Shown here in pieces: positions 1-9,097 of a stretch of 64,000 nt of DNA. The position numbers and the translations under genes are program-made. This DNA comes from Thiorhodovibrio litoralis. Its GTDB lineage: Bacteria; Pseudomonadota; Gammaproteobacteria; Chromatiales; Chromatiaceae. The notes beneath the pieces were generated by a model. The model had not been told where the DNA came from. It made no database searches and saw only the letters and a program-made list of their open reading frames with translations. The stretch lies in NCBI RefSeq assembly GCF_033954455.1, contig NZ_CP121473.1, positions 62,001 through 126,000 on the forward strand. The letters run 5' to 3'. Position 1 is the stretch's first letter, and each line of letters begins with the position of its first letter.

Positions 1-276
1 CATGGCGTCGTAGAACGCCTGCTCACGCGCGAGGAACAGATTGACTGTGGTGGTCAATTTGCGGCCCTTGAGCTGCGCGTTGGCTTGAAACAGCTTGGTC
101 AGACTCTCGCGGCGTGATGGCAGCGCACCCTGCACCGAGCTGTGCAATTCCGCGCTTTGGCTATCCTGACTCTGCGCGACTTTGTGCTGGCGCCGACGCA
201 TGATAAACAGCATCACCACCGCGACGAGCGCGAACTCGGCGGACATGATCAAACTGGCAATCTCAAGCGTCGTCAT
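1..276 (-). CDS. Single-pass membrane protein, partial (C-terminus beyond window)
   Basis: The ATG at 276 opens a frame that stays open to the window edge, giving 92 residues. The N-terminus MTTLEIASLIMSAEF runs into a hydrophobic stretch (about residues 6-26) followed by RRRQ, so it looks like one membrane anchor with a cytoplasmic, charged remainder. It begins 45 bp after the vWA gene on the same strand and is probably the last or next gene of that operon. I do not recognise a family. The earlier in-phase-looking ATGs at 281 and 286 hit stops at once, which fixes the start at 276. Confidence 0.6.
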   Translation of the reverse strand, partial: MTTLEIASLIMSAEFALVAVVMLFIMRRRQHKVAQSQDSQSAELHSSVQGALPSRRESLTKLFQANAQLKGRKLTTTVNLFLAREQAFYDAM

Positions 277-321
277 TCCATGGCATCCTTGTTGATGTTG
301 GCGGGTCGATCCGTTGCAGGA

Positions 322-2232
322 TTATTCAGCGTCTTCTGCCGTGGCTTTGCCCGATTGCCGCGGCTTGGACTTATCTGGCTTTGATTTATCGGGCTTCGAT
401 TTTTTTGGTTTCTTGGTTTTTTTTGCGGCTTTGTCGGCTGGGTTGCGCGTTATCAGCAGCACCAGGGCGATGAGCACCGCGAAGATGGTTGTTCCGCCGC
501 CGACCACGCTGGTGAGCAGGGTCCAGGAGATGGTGGTGTCTTTTTCCTCGGGCTCGCTTTGCTCCAGGCCGTCGTCGAAATCGAAAACAAAGGTTTCTTC
601 CGGTGGCTCGAGCAGCAAGGGCTCGCCGGCCACCGTCTCTGCCTTCAGGCGTGCGGTGGCGGTGTAGGTGCCGGCGCGGGTAATCGGAATATCGTAGCTT
701 GCGGAACTGTTTCTGAGTGCGTTGAACTCAAGCACGGCGTCTGCGCCCTGGGGGCCACTGAGGCGCAGGTAGCCGAACAGACTGCCTAGGCGGATCAGGT
801 TGGATTCGAAATCCAGATGCACGTCCAGGCGCGCCTCGCCGGTCTCACCCGGTGGGGGCATGAGGGTTTCGTAGCTGAGCTTGAGCGGTGTCCCGGTCAC
901 GCGCAGGCGGCGTTTGAGCTGACGCTTGAAGGTGGCACTCTCAAGCAGAATCTGCACGCTGTAGGTGCCGGGCGGGAGGGTTCCGGCCTGGACCTCCATG
1001 CTATAGGTCATGGTGTCAGGCTTCAGCGGCAAAATCAGCGAGAGCGCGGGTATCGGAGCCGGCGGAAGAGGCTCGAGATCGCTGGCGCTCAGGGCCGCGG
1101 AGTCCTGCTCTTCCTCGCCGTCCTCCGGGGCGAGATCGAACACCACCTTGGCAGTGGCCAGCTCAAGGAAATCCTTGAGTTGCACGGGTTGGCCTTTTTC
1201 TGTAGGCCATACATCCAGAAGGAAGCTCGCCTGGGAAGGGATGGCGTTTGGCAGTGGCGCCATGTCCAGGTTGAGGTCGGTCAGCACGGCAACCCGGTTG
1301 TCCTGGTCCAGGCTGCCGAGTAGCTCCCAGTCACCGGGCTCCGGGGTGGTGATAGTGACAAGATCGTAGTCGCGCGCGGCGTTCCAGGAGACCTTTGTCT
1401 TGTCCCCGCTTGGCATGCGCCCGGAGGTAATGGTCTCGCCTGCGGGCGTAATCAGGGATATTGGCGTGTCGGGTGCATGAAAGGCCAGCAGAGTGAATTC
1501 ACGCACGCCCGCGTCGATGCTGAAGCGGTTGCCCTCAATCGGGACCGTTGTCGGCGGGGCGGATTGCTCGAGCATGCGCAGAAAGGCGCGCTGGAGGTCC
1601 GCGGCGTTGTTGGCCACCTCGAGCCAGCCACCGGTTTGCTGGGTTAGCGCATCGACCAATGCGGCATCCACCTGATCAGACAGGGCCACGACGTGGGTTT
1701 TGACCTTCAGCTCCTGCAGGCGGGGGATGGATGAGTCCAAAATGCGCCGGCGTGAGGCGGCATCGCTGTCCTCGCCAGCGGCGTTTGGCTCGGCATCGGG
1801 CACGTCGACCAGGCCGTCGGTCAGCAGGACCAGATGGCGCTGCTCATCGGGCGCGGGTGGTTCGCTCCAATCCTTTAGCGCGGCATTAATGGCTGCTTCG
1901 ATATCGGTGAAATTGCCATTGGAGTGAATGCGACCGAGGCGCTTGCGGATTTGCGTCTTCCAGGCATCGTCAACGATGCCGGGAGCGATCAGCGCCTCGG
2001 GAGCATCCGCGAACAGCCACACGCCAGACTGGTTGCCCCCAGGCAGCAGCTCGCTGACCAGGCGCATCGCGGGTACGCGCAGGTTTTGTGGGTCGTTTTC
2101 GCGCATGCTGCCCGAGACGTCGATCAGGATGCGCAGATCGCTGCTAGCGCGGGCGGGCAAGGAGCCGGTCAGCAGCGCGAGGCCGAGGAGAAGTAATAGA
2201 ACGGCGGGGTTAGTGAAACGCGGAGCGGACAT
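322..2232 (-). CDS. Membrane-anchored von Willebrand factor A domain protein
   Basis: A 636-residue protein with a cleavable-looking signal peptide (1-30, ending PARAS). A vWA domain follows directly: the MIDAS metal site DVSGS is at residues 38-42 and the TDG motif lies about 100 residues on. A long probably beta-rich region comes next, then a C-terminal transmembrane segment (about 575-600) and a Lys-rich tail with KSKPD repeats. The topology is therefore an extracytoplasmic vWA domain anchored at the C-terminus with a basic cytoplasmic tail. vWA domains bind protein partners through a metal; the partner is unknown. It starts 59 bp after the histidine kinase gene and is likely co-transcribed, suggesting an output or sensory role for that two-component pair. 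Confidence 0.85.
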   Translation of the reverse strand: MSAPRFTNPAVLLLLLGLALLTGSLPARASSDLRILIDVSGSMRENDPQNLRVPAMRLVSELLPGGNQSGVWLFADAPEALIAPGIVDDAWKTQIRKRLGRIHSNGNFTDIEAAINAALKDWSEPPAPDEQRHLVLLTDGLVDVPDAEPNAAGEDSDAASRRRILDSSIPRLQELKVKTHVVALSDQVDAALVDALTQQTGGWLEVANNAADLQRAFLRMLEQSAPPTTVPIEGNRFSIDAGVREFTLLAFHAPDTPISLITPAGETITSGRMPSGDKTKVSWNAARDYDLVTITTPEPGDWELLGSLDQDNRVAVLTDLNLDMAPLPNAIPSQASFLLDVWPTEKGQPVQLKDFLELATAKVVFDLAPEDGEEEQDSAALSASDLEPLPPAPIPALSLILPLKPDTMTYSMEVQAGTLPPGTYSVQILLESATFKRQLKRRLRVTGTPLKLSYETLMPPPGETGEARLDVHLDFESNLIRLGSLFGYLRLSGPQGADAVLEFNALRNSSASYDIPITRAGTYTATARLKAETVAGEPLLLEPPEETFVFDFDDGLEQSEPEEKDTTISWTLLTSVVGGGTTIFAVLIALVLLITRNPADKAAKKTKKPKKSKPDKSKPDKSKPRQSGKATAEDAE

Positions 2233-2291
2233 AGGGTTAACGAAGGCTTTTGCTCAGGGTTGACCCGGACACTGGATCAATCGGGCGCACC

Positions 2292-2975
2292 TCAGGGCAG
2301 CCAAAGCTCGAAGCAACCACCGGGTAGACTGCAGCCATTCTTGACCTCAATGTGGCCCTTACGTTCACCGGAACGGTGCAGGCCGCTGATTTTCTCGGCG
2401 AACAGCAGGCCAAGGCGGGTGCGGCCCGAGGCGCGTGGATTGGTGACCTGGAGCTGGTCGTTGGTATCACTGCGCAGGAGTAGCTCGGGCGGGAAGCCCT
2501 GGCCGTCGTCCTCAATGCGAATGACGAGATAGCCGTCCTCCTCAAGCGCGGAGAGCTGTATGCGCTTGTCGGCGTAGCGGCGGGCATTGCCGATGGTGCT
2601 GTCAACCACGCTGCGAACCATTTCCAGGTCGAAATAACCGCACAGCATCGGGTCGCAGTCGTAGCTGAGATCGACGCCAAGCGCCTGGCAGACGGTCTGG
2701 TTGTTGGCTAGGCATTCGATGAAGAGATCCTCGATATTGTGCTCATCGATATCGACGGTCAGGCCTTCATCGCCGAGTTTGTACAGCGAGAGTAACTGTA
2801 CCAGATTGTGATTGACGCGCTGAACCTCGTGCTGCAGCAGATTGGCCTGGCGTGGATCGGCAAAGGTATTCTCAGCGCTGCCAATCATCTCGGCGAGCGT
2901 GGTCGAGATAAGGCTCAAGGAATTTTTGATGTCATGAATGGACGACGCCAGCATGTCAGAGAAATCCATCGCCAT
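2292..2975 (-). CDS. Soluble histidine kinase without sensor domain
   Basis: A 227-residue kinase core only. The H-box HDIKNSL (His14) sits at the N-terminus, an N-box region includes NARRYADKR, the G1-like motif is DDGQGFPPE and the G2-like region is RTRLGLLFAEK. There is no membrane segment, PAS or GAF domain, so its signal must come from another protein. The start codon lies two bases after the stop of the response-regulator gene, which implies translational coupling and cognate pairing. A second in-frame ATG two codons downstream is an alternative start. The downstream vWA protein is a plausible extracytoplasmic partner (inference). Confidence 0.85.
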   Translation of the reverse strand: MAMDFSDMLASSIHDIKNSLSLISTTLAEMIGSAENTFADPRQANLLQHEVQRVNHNLVQLLSLYKLGDEGLTVDIDEHNIEDLFIECLANNQTVCQALGVDLSYDCDPMLCGYFDLEMVRSVVDSTIGNARRYADKRIQLSALEEDGYLVIRIEDDGQGFPPELLLRSDTNDQLQVTNPRASGRTRLGLLFAEKISGLHRSGERKGHIEVKNGCSLPGGCFELWLP

Positions 2976-2977
2976 GA

Positions 2978-4606
2978 TCAGGCCTCTTTTTGTTTTGTCA
3001 CGAGCCGTTGCAGGCGAGCCGAGATGTCGGCTAGGCGCCAGTCCTCCGGGGCGGCCGAGCGGACATGCTCGACATAGCCGCGCACCAGTTGCACCTCTTC
3101 CTTGGTTGATCCTTTCTGCTCCATTTTCATGATGATTGCCTTGGCGGCATTGAGGTTCACCGTTTTGTTGCCGGGCATTTCATCGGCAGCTTTGCGCAGC
3201 AGCTTGATCGCGGCGTCGAACTCGCCCTGTTTGATCAGACGCACGCCCGCATTATTGACCTTAATGATCTCCTGCTGAACTCTCTGGATTTTCTTGTCGC
3301 CTTCATCTCCCATGCCGGCGCTTTGGCACACTTGCTTGACCTCGGCGATAAAGGCGTCGTCATCATGATTGTTGGCGATGGCCTGGCGCAGCATGGCCTC
3401 GGCCTTGTCATGCTGGCCAAGCTTGGCATACGCCTTGACCATCTCCAGCCCGAGCTCCGCCGCCTGGTCGCCACTGGACTCTCCCAGGGCATGCTCGGCG
3501 ATGGCCAGCGCGGCGGCGGCCTCCTTCAGGTTGCCCTGGTTGGCCTTGATCATCGCATCGGCCGTGGCCTTGTGAAACTCGACCTCCTCATGACCGGAGA
3601 AGGCGCGCCCCAGCTCGCTGACAACCTTGGTGGCTTCGGTATGCTTGCCGTTGGCGGTCAGCGACTTGGCCAGGCTGCTGTGGATCGATGGGTGGTTGTA
3701 GCGGGAGTACTTGGCTAAGTTGACCGCGCGGCCGAATGCCTTCTCCGCGGTTTGCGTGTTGCCGCTGTTCAAGGCCACCCGGCCCAGCTCAATCTGGCGC
3801 TTCAGGCCGCGGGGGGAGAGCTCGGCGGCCTGCTGCAGCACTTTCTCGGCGTCCTCAGTGCGCCCCTGTGCCATGAGTGTCTTGGCCAGCACGTCGTAGG
3901 CCTGGATCATGTAGCGGTCGGCACTGATCAGCGCCTTGAGCGTCTCTTCCGCCTGAGTGTAATCTTTCCTGAGCAGCTGGACTTTTCCCGCGCCCAATCG
4001 TGCCCAGCGAACATCCCGGTCCTTGAGAATGCTCTGGTAGACCTTTTGCGCCGCATCGAGCTGGTTGCTGCTGATCAGCGCCTCGGCCTTGATCTTCAGC
4101 AATTCGAGCGGATTTTTCGGGCCGCTGGTCAGCAGGGTGTTGAGCTCGGTGATGGCGCCAGCGTAGTCCTTTGCCACCAAAGCCTCGTTGACGCCTGACA
4201 GCTGCGCCTTCTGTTGGACCAGCTTTTCGAGCCGCGTCTTTAGCAACTCGGCGGTGAAGGGCTTGGTCAGGTAGCTGTCAGGCACATACTCGACCGCGGC
4301 CATGACCATTTCGCGGGTATTTTCCGCCGTCAGCATCACATAGATGGTATCTACCCCAATTAACTGGCGCTCGCGCGCCTCTTCCAGCACCTGCTGGCCG
4401 TCCTTGCCTTCACCCAGGTTGTAGTCGCACAAAACAATGTCAGGCCGGCGTTTCTGCAGGATGGCGAGCGCCTCGCTTGCGGTTGCGGCGAGGTCAAAGT
4501 TGTTAATCGACAGGGAGCGCAAGATGCCGCGAAGCACCGAGCGCATGTCGGCGAAATCATCGACGACGAGAACCTGCTTTTTCGAGAGGATGGATGCCAT
4601 GTTCAC
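2978..4606 (-). CDS. Response regulator receiver with TPR superhelix
   Basis: Residues 10-125 form a CheY-like receiver: acidic pair D16/D17, phospho-acceptor D61 in VLCDYN, and conserved Lys115 in YLTKPF. The remaining 400 or so residues are tetratricopeptide-type helical repeats (for example AQGRTEDAEKVLQQAAEL). No DNA-binding or enzymatic output domain is present, so phosphorylation probably controls a protein-protein interaction through the TPR scaffold. It is the first gene of an apparent RR-HK-vWA-membrane protein operon. The alternative ATG two codons in gives MASIL. Confidence 0.88.
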   Translation of the reverse strand: MNMASILSKKQVLVVDDFADMRSVLRGILRSLSINNFDLAATASEALAILQKRRPDIVLCDYNLGEGKDGQQVLEEARERQLIGVDTIYVMLTAENTREMVMAAVEYVPDSYLTKPFTAELLKTRLEKLVQQKAQLSGVNEALVAKDYAGAITELNTLLTSGPKNPLELLKIKAEALISSNQLDAAQKVYQSILKDRDVRWARLGAGKVQLLRKDYTQAEETLKALISADRYMIQAYDVLAKTLMAQGRTEDAEKVLQQAAELSPRGLKRQIELGRVALNSGNTQTAEKAFGRAVNLAKYSRYNHPSIHSSLAKSLTANGKHTEATKVVSELGRAFSGHEEVEFHKATADAMIKANQGNLKEAAAALAIAEHALGESSGDQAAELGLEMVKAYAKLGQHDKAEAMLRQAIANNHDDDAFIAEVKQVCQSAGMGDEGDKKIQRVQQEIIKVNNAGVRLIKQGEFDAAIKLLRKAADEMPGNKTVNLNAAKAIIMKMEQKGSTKEEVQLVRGYVEHVRSAAPEDWRLADISARLQRLVTKQKEA

Positions 4607-5064
4607 TTTTGTTCGATGCCCGGGGGGCTTTCATGCCCCAGTGCTCTAAAGACAAGTGCTCCAAATACCAGTGTGCCGCAAGACAGGAACTCAACTGGTT
4701 GGCGTGAAACCAAGCGATGGAAGTTCGATCAAACTCTCGCCCTCGTTATCCGTTTTGCGCGGTCAATATGACTCCTTTAAGAATAAACCCTAAGTTATCG
4801 CAGCGCGAGCCAGAATCCGCACTAATGACGATGCCTGGGGTAAGGGTTTCTACTCGAGTTTGCGATACCAATGAAAACTGCGGGGTTGTTGCCGGGAGTC
4901 ATTTGCCACAATCCTAGGTCCGCTGATCAGGTGTTGTGCCTTGCGCGCTGGACCAAGATCGCCAAAGGCACCAAATCGCTGCCGCTAGGAGCTGTCGAAA
5001 CGCGCCGAATGTCCTAATTTTGATCGATTTATGTCATTTTAACCGCAGGAGTGAAAGCCGCACC
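4607..5064. other. Divergent intergenic region, no gene seen
   Basis: This stretch separates the leftward RR-TPR operon from rightward msrAB and must contain both promoters. I could not find a convincing sigma-70 pair, an RNA gene or a conserved ORF. Near the RR start the motif AGTGCTC occurs twice (close to 4640 and 4655). The AT-richer part is 4740-4800. Confidence 0.5.
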
Positions 5065-6435
5065 ATGAACACTTGCTCGCACGGGGAGGCAGTCACATGT
5101 CGCACAAGATCCGCTTTGTTGGCTTGGATCGGGTCTCGATTCGGGTGGGGGTGCCTGGGTGCCCTGTTGTTTGCTTCAGCGCCGCTGGCGATGAGTGCCA
5201 CGCAGCCGGAATCGGTTGGGGCAGATGCCACGGACCAGATCGTTCTCGGCATGGGCTGCTTTTGGGGGGCGGAAAAGCGCATGTCGGAGCTGCCAGGGGT
5301 GCTGGATGTGGTCAGCGGCTATGCTGGCGGTGAGCGTGCCGATCCGAGCTACCGCAAGGTACTCGCCGACGAGCGAACCGGGCGCCTGAAGAACCATGCG
5401 GAAGTCGTTCAAGTGACGTTCGATCCGCAGCAGATCAGTCTGGAGCAGGTGCTGGCGGGTTTTTGGGAAAATCATGATCCGACCCAGGGCGACCGGCAGG
5501 GCAACGATGTCGGCTCCAATTACCGTAGCGCGATCTACTACCAGAATGATGCCCAGGCAGCCGTCGCGCGGCGCACCAAAGAACGCTATCAGCAAGCGCT
5601 CAGCGACGCAGGCTACGGCGCCATTACCACGGAAATCGCGCCCTTGGAGGCGTTCTATCCGGCAGAGAGTGATCACCAGGATTATCTGAAGAAGAATCCG
5701 AACGGTTACTGCGGCCTTGGCGGCACCGGGGTCGATTACCCCGGTAGCGGTGAGCGGGCGCAATCCCCGGCGAAGCAGTCGCCGGCGCAGCCGCCCCTGG
5801 TAGGCAGTGAACTATCCCCGGAGCGCCAGTTGGTCGTCTTCGAGGCGGAAGGCTGCGGCTATTGCGCGCTGTTTGAGGATCAGGTGCTGAGTGACTGGGC
5901 CTCTCCGGTGCCAGTGCGAGCGACCCTGTCCTCCCAGCCGCCGAGCGGCTGGACTCTGGCGGAGCCGCTGTGGGCGACGCCGACCATTGTGCTGTTTGAG
6001 CAGGGGCGCGAGAGCGCCCGCCACACCGGCTACAACGGCGACCCCGCCGCCTTCTGGCGCTGGCTCGCGCAACAGACGCTGAGCCCGGAAGCGTTCGAGA
6101 TTGCCTACGGGAAAGGCACGGAGGCGCCATTTAGCGGATCGCTACTCGACAATCGACGCCCTGGCACCTATGTCGATCCGGTAACGGGTGCGCCCTTGTT
6201 TCGCAGTGATTCCAAGTTCAAGAGCGGTACGGGCTGGCCGAGCTTTTTTCAGCCGATCGAAGGGGCCGTGAGCATGCACGATGACCGCAGCCATGGCATG
6301 CGTCGCACCGAAGTGCGCAGCGCAAGCTCTGGTATCCACTTAGGCCATGTCTTCAATGACGGCCCGCCGCCAACTGGCAAGCGCTTCTGCATCAACAGTG
6401 GCGTACTCAGGTTCGTCCCCGACCAGCCGCTGTGA
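5065..6435 (+). CDS. msrAB: Periplasmic MsrA-thioredoxin-MsrB fusion (methionine sulfoxide reductase)
   Basis: From ATG 5065 (GGAG 13-17 bases upstream) the protein has 456 residues. It has an N-terminal signal/anchor (about 12-43), then MsrA (catalytic Cys65 in GCFWGAE, recycling Cys216 in NGYCGLGG). A thioredoxin-like middle domain has CGYC at 264-267 and the cis-Pro motif ATPT. A C-terminal MsrB domain has catalytic Cys442 in RFCINSG. It should reduce both S- and R-methionine sulfoxides in exported proteins. The MsrB domain lacks the usual pair of zinc-binding CxxC motifs (VDPVTGAPLF where the first is expected), so it is a zinc-free form. The domain order differs from the Trx-MsrA-MsrB order of Neisseria PilB. 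A longer in-frame ORF reaches back to 4936 but adds no signal-peptide logic. Confidence 0.92.
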   Translation: MNTCSHGEAVTCRTRSALLAWIGSRFGWGCLGALLFASAPLAMSATQPESVGADATDQIVLGMGCFWGAEKRMSELPGVLDVVSGYAGGERADPSYRKVLADERTGRLKNHAEVVQVTFDPQQISLEQVLAGFWENHDPTQGDRQGNDVGSNYRSAIYYQNDAQAAVARRTKERYQQALSDAGYGAITTEIAPLEAFYPAESDHQDYLKKNPNGYCGLGGTGVDYPGSGERAQSPAKQSPAQPPLVGSELSPERQLVVFEAEGCGYCALFEDQVLSDWASPVPVRATLSSQPPSGWTLAEPLWATPTIVLFEQGRESARHTGYNGDPAAFWRWLAQQTLSPEAFEIAYGKGTEAPFSGSLLDNRRPGTYVDPVTGAPLFRSDSKFKSGTGWPSFFQPIEGAVSMHDDRSHGMRRTEVRSASSGIHLGHVFNDGPPPTGKRFCINSGVLRFVPDQPL

Positions 6436-6549
6436 GCCTGGTTCGCCAGCGCGCGCTAAAGCCCTGATCCCGTCGCTGGGCCGAATCTGCTATCGTCTTG
6501 TATAAGGCGCCAGTTGGTGCAGCGCCAACGCAGCAGAGAGGTTTCCACA

Positions 6550-6798
6550 GTGCCCAAACACCGCATAGGCTGCAAGAGCATGCAAGACGCCGTCGTGGTC
6601 GGTAGCGTCTTCATGGCCGCCGGCGTCATCATGATGGTCATCGGCAAAACATTGGTTCCGCCGGTGGCCTTCCTCAATCTTATCGTCCAGGCCCTCGGTG
6701 GGCTTTTGTTGCTGTTCGTGCCCTTTATCCTGATCGCGACCTTTTTGCGGCAGTCGGCCGAGCAGGACGAGCAAGACAAGCAGCGCTCCTCCGAGTGA
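6550..6798 (+). CDS. Small two-helix membrane protein
   Basis: A GTG start at 6550 is preceded by AGAGAGG with 8-base spacing, which is better than the upstream ATG at 6514. The 82-residue product (MPKHRIGCKS...) has two hydrophobic segments (about 14-34 and 38-62) separated by a short polar turn, then an acidic, Gln-rich tail. Family unknown. It follows msrAB by 114 bp on the same strand. Confidence 0.6.
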   Translation: MPKHRIGCKSMQDAVVVGSVFMAAGVIMMVIGKTLVPPVAFLNLIVQALGGLLLLFVPFILIATFLRQSAEQDEQDKQRSSE

Positions 6799-6810
6799 GC
6801 CGACCCTGAC

Positions 6811-6854
6811 CGTGATCACACGGATTTTATTCTCAGGGGTGGTCGGGACGATGC
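6811..6854 (+). repeat. Dispersed intergenic repeat, copy 1
   Basis: The core CACGGATT...ATT-TCAGGGGTGG-CGGGAC-ATG recurs at about 51375-51418 in the same orientation with only a few substitutions and a 2-3 base length difference. Here it lies between the small membrane protein and the convergent porin gene. A 7-bp perfect stem, GGCCGCC/GGCGGCC (6861-6867/6875-6881), follows it. Confidence 0.55.
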
Positions 6855-6899
6855 GCCTCAGGCCGCCGCTCCCTGGCGGCCAGATCGACTTGCAGCGGC

Positions 6900-8354
6900 T
6901 TAGAAGTAGTAGCCGAAGTTGATGTTGAAGCGATAGTTCCAGTCGTTGTTGGCGTCAGCACCAAAGTCGCCCGCGCCAAGCGTGGGTGAATAGATATTGC
7001 TGAAGCCTTCGGCGGTGCCGTCCTTCGTCTCGTTACCGACGAAGTAATTGCCGTCGGAGAAGGCCAAATCGGTGTAGATGTACCAGCCGCCGCTCGCCCA
7101 GGCGGCACCCAGAGTAACCAGTTGGCTGTCGTTGAAGGCGTTGTCTTCCTTCACGATGCTGCTGTATTCGATGTAAGGGCGCACAGAGTCGAGCCAGGGG
7201 ATGTTGCCCGTGGTGTGCTTGTAGCTCAGTGAGACTGCCGGAATCCAGGCGTCGGTCGCCGCCGGCCAGGCGAAGTTATAGGCGCCCATGGGGACGAGTT
7301 GGTCGGTACCGAGCAGATTATTGTCATCGATGCTGATCTTATAGCGGGTGATCTGGGTGGCCAGCAGCCAGTTGTCCCAGGCGTTGGTCATGTGCGCCGA
7401 GACCGCCCAGTGGTGGCCGTCGTCGGCACGGCGGCCCTTGAGCTGGCCGTATTGGAGCGAGACGCCGACGTGGGTATCGACCGCGCCCTCAATGCCATAG
7501 ATGGCGCGGATGTTGAACTGGTTGCGCTCTGTATAACCATTGGTGGCGGCGGCGATGACGTCGCCGTTGGCAGCGATGCCCGAGTCCCAGGTCACGATGT
7601 CGTAGCTATAGCGCGCGCTGTCCTGACTGGTGCCATTGCCGTTCCACTCGCTGCGCGCGTAGTAGGCGAAGTCCAGATCCCAGTTATCGATGCTGGTGCT
7701 GTACTTGATGCCTAAGTCCATGTCATCGGACAGGCCAACATAGTAGTGCTGATCGAAGAACCAGCTCTGTGAGACGCCGTAGGCGCCCGGGCCAAAGGGC
7801 ACGCGATTGACGCCAACCTGGAGCTGGCTGCCGTCGTCGAAGTCCCAGCCCAACCAACCGGTGTGAAGGAAGTTGTAGCCGTCGTACCAGCGGTATTCGA
7901 ACTTGCCGACCAGCTGGTTGTATTTCAGGTCCATGTTAAGGCGGAAGGTATCGAGCGCGAAATTTCCCCCATTGCCGCCGCGCGACGGCCCATCGCCGCC
8001 ACCGGGATAGCTACCAAGGATGTAGTTGGCGCGGATGGCGCCGCCAATGGTCACTGGACCCAGAGTGATTTTCTGCTTGGGTGCAGGCTCGCTGATGGTG
8101 GTGAGTTTGGCTTCGGCCGCAGCGGCCTTGGCATTGGCGGTTTCGGCCTCGGTCTGCGCGGCCTGAAGGGCTTGTTCGGCCTCGGCGAGCTGCCGCTGTA
8201 GTTCGGCAACCCGGCGTTCGAGGTCGGCGGTGGACGCACTGGCGAGGGCGCCAGTGGTAAAAAGCAGCAGCGCCATGCCGGCACTGACCAATGCCAGACG
8301 CTGCCCGGAGCGGCGAGATGCCGAAGGGACAGGAGGATGTAGGGAAGAAGTCAT
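6900..8354 (-). CDS. Outer-membrane porin with N-terminal coiled coil
   Basis: 484 residues from ATG 8354 (the frame also allows TTG 8360). There is a signal peptide ending near GALAS. A heptad-rich segment follows (about 42-85, LERRVAELQRQLAEAEQ), like the coiled coils of porins that tie the outer membrane to peptidoglycan. The rest alternates short aromatic-flanked beta strands, and the chain ends in the aromatic C-terminal strand INFGYYF recognised by the BAM machinery. Substrate cannot be inferred. The gene is monocistronic and converges on the small membrane protein gene. Confidence 0.82.
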   Translation of the reverse strand: MTSSLHPPVPSASRRSGQRLALVSAGMALLLFTTGALASASTADLERRVAELQRQLAEAEQALQAAQTEAETANAKAAAAEAKLTTISEPAPKQKITLGPVTIGGAIRANYILGSYPGGGDGPSRGGNGGNFALDTFRLNMDLKYNQLVGKFEYRWYDGYNFLHTGWLGWDFDDGSQLQVGVNRVPFGPGAYGVSQSWFFDQHYYVGLSDDMDLGIKYSTSIDNWDLDFAYYARSEWNGNGTSQDSARYSYDIVTWDSGIAANGDVIAAATNGYTERNQFNIRAIYGIEGAVDTHVGVSLQYGQLKGRRADDGHHWAVSAHMTNAWDNWLLATQITRYKISIDDNNLLGTDQLVPMGAYNFAWPAATDAWIPAVSLSYKHTTGNIPWLDSVRPYIEYSSIVKEDNAFNDSQLVTLGAAWASGGWYIYTDLAFSDGNYFVGNETKDGTAEGFSNIYSPTLGAGDFGADANNDWNYRFNINFGYYF

Positions 8355-8460
8355 AAGCAAACAAGGAGTGTTGATGGTGGGCCATTATCGTCGCAGAAGT
8401 GCAACGAGATTGACCAAACTACTACGCCTTGTTGCTTGTATGCAACTGGTCAGCGCTGAT

Positions 8461-9081
8461 CTAATTCGCATTTTCGCGTAAAATCTTCACCTGAAACAGT
8501 GTGTTGCGTTCTTCTTCTTCAAGAGTGGATTGAATGAAATGCAAGGTGCGCCGGTACAGTGGAATGATGTTGTACTTAAGTGCGTTAACCCGCTTTTGTG
8601 CTTTTCGCTGCTCTTCCATCAGGCGATAAAGCGCGATTTCTACTTCGGCCAGATTGGCTAGCACCGCAGCAGCCTCGGCGAGTTGGCGGCAAGTGGCGTC
8701 GAAGCTGGCATCCGTGCCGAGCAAGCCGGCCGGCTTCGGCGGCAGGGGCTCGGCATGCACCGAGGGGTACTCCACCCCCAGGCTGCGCCGCGGCAGGATA
8801 TTAATGTCTAATGCCGGGCTGGCACCGAGCGCAGCCTGATGCATGGCGCGGTTGCCCATGCGCAGGTGGGTGATACCGAGCGAACGATAGGCCTCCTTGA
8901 GCTTGGCCTCCGCCTGTTCGCGCAATTGGCGATACTCACCGATGCGCTCATAGACCAGGCGGGTCAGCAGCTCGCGCTTGCGCTCGAGCAGGTCATGGCC
9001 GTCTTCCAGAAATTTCGTCTGCTTCTTGAGCGACAGCAGCGTATTTTTGGTCGGCGGAACCCTGAGGATTTGTTGAGCCAT
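8461..9081 (-). CDS. ntpD: V/A-type ATPase subunit D (central stalk)
   Basis: 206 residues. The N-terminus RVPPTKNTLLSLKKQ and long N- and C-terminal helices are typical of subunit D, the coiled-coil rotor shaft that runs through the A3B3 head. It is the last gene of the ATPase operon, 16 bp after subunit B, matching the usual A-B-D order. The C-terminus ends KILRENAN. Confidence 0.92.
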   Translation of the reverse strand: MAQQILRVPPTKNTLLSLKKQTKFLEDGHDLLERKRELLTRLVYERIGEYRQLREQAEAKLKEAYRSLGITHLRMGNRAMHQAALGASPALDINILPRRSLGVEYPSVHAEPLPPKPAGLLGTDASFDATCRQLAEAAAVLANLAEVEIALYRLMEEQRKAQKRVNALKYNIIPLYRRTLHFIQSTLEEEERNTLFQVKILRENAN

Positions 9082-9097
9082 TGATTGACAACTAAGC

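Noticed and set aside
4936-5064. Longer N-terminus for MsrAB
   Set aside because: It would bury the signal peptide behind 43 residues; ATG 5065 gives a normal exported protein.
7299-7715. Rightward frame of 138 codons inside the porin gene
   Set aside because: It is repetitive Val/Ala/Asp antisense shadow of beta-strand codons.
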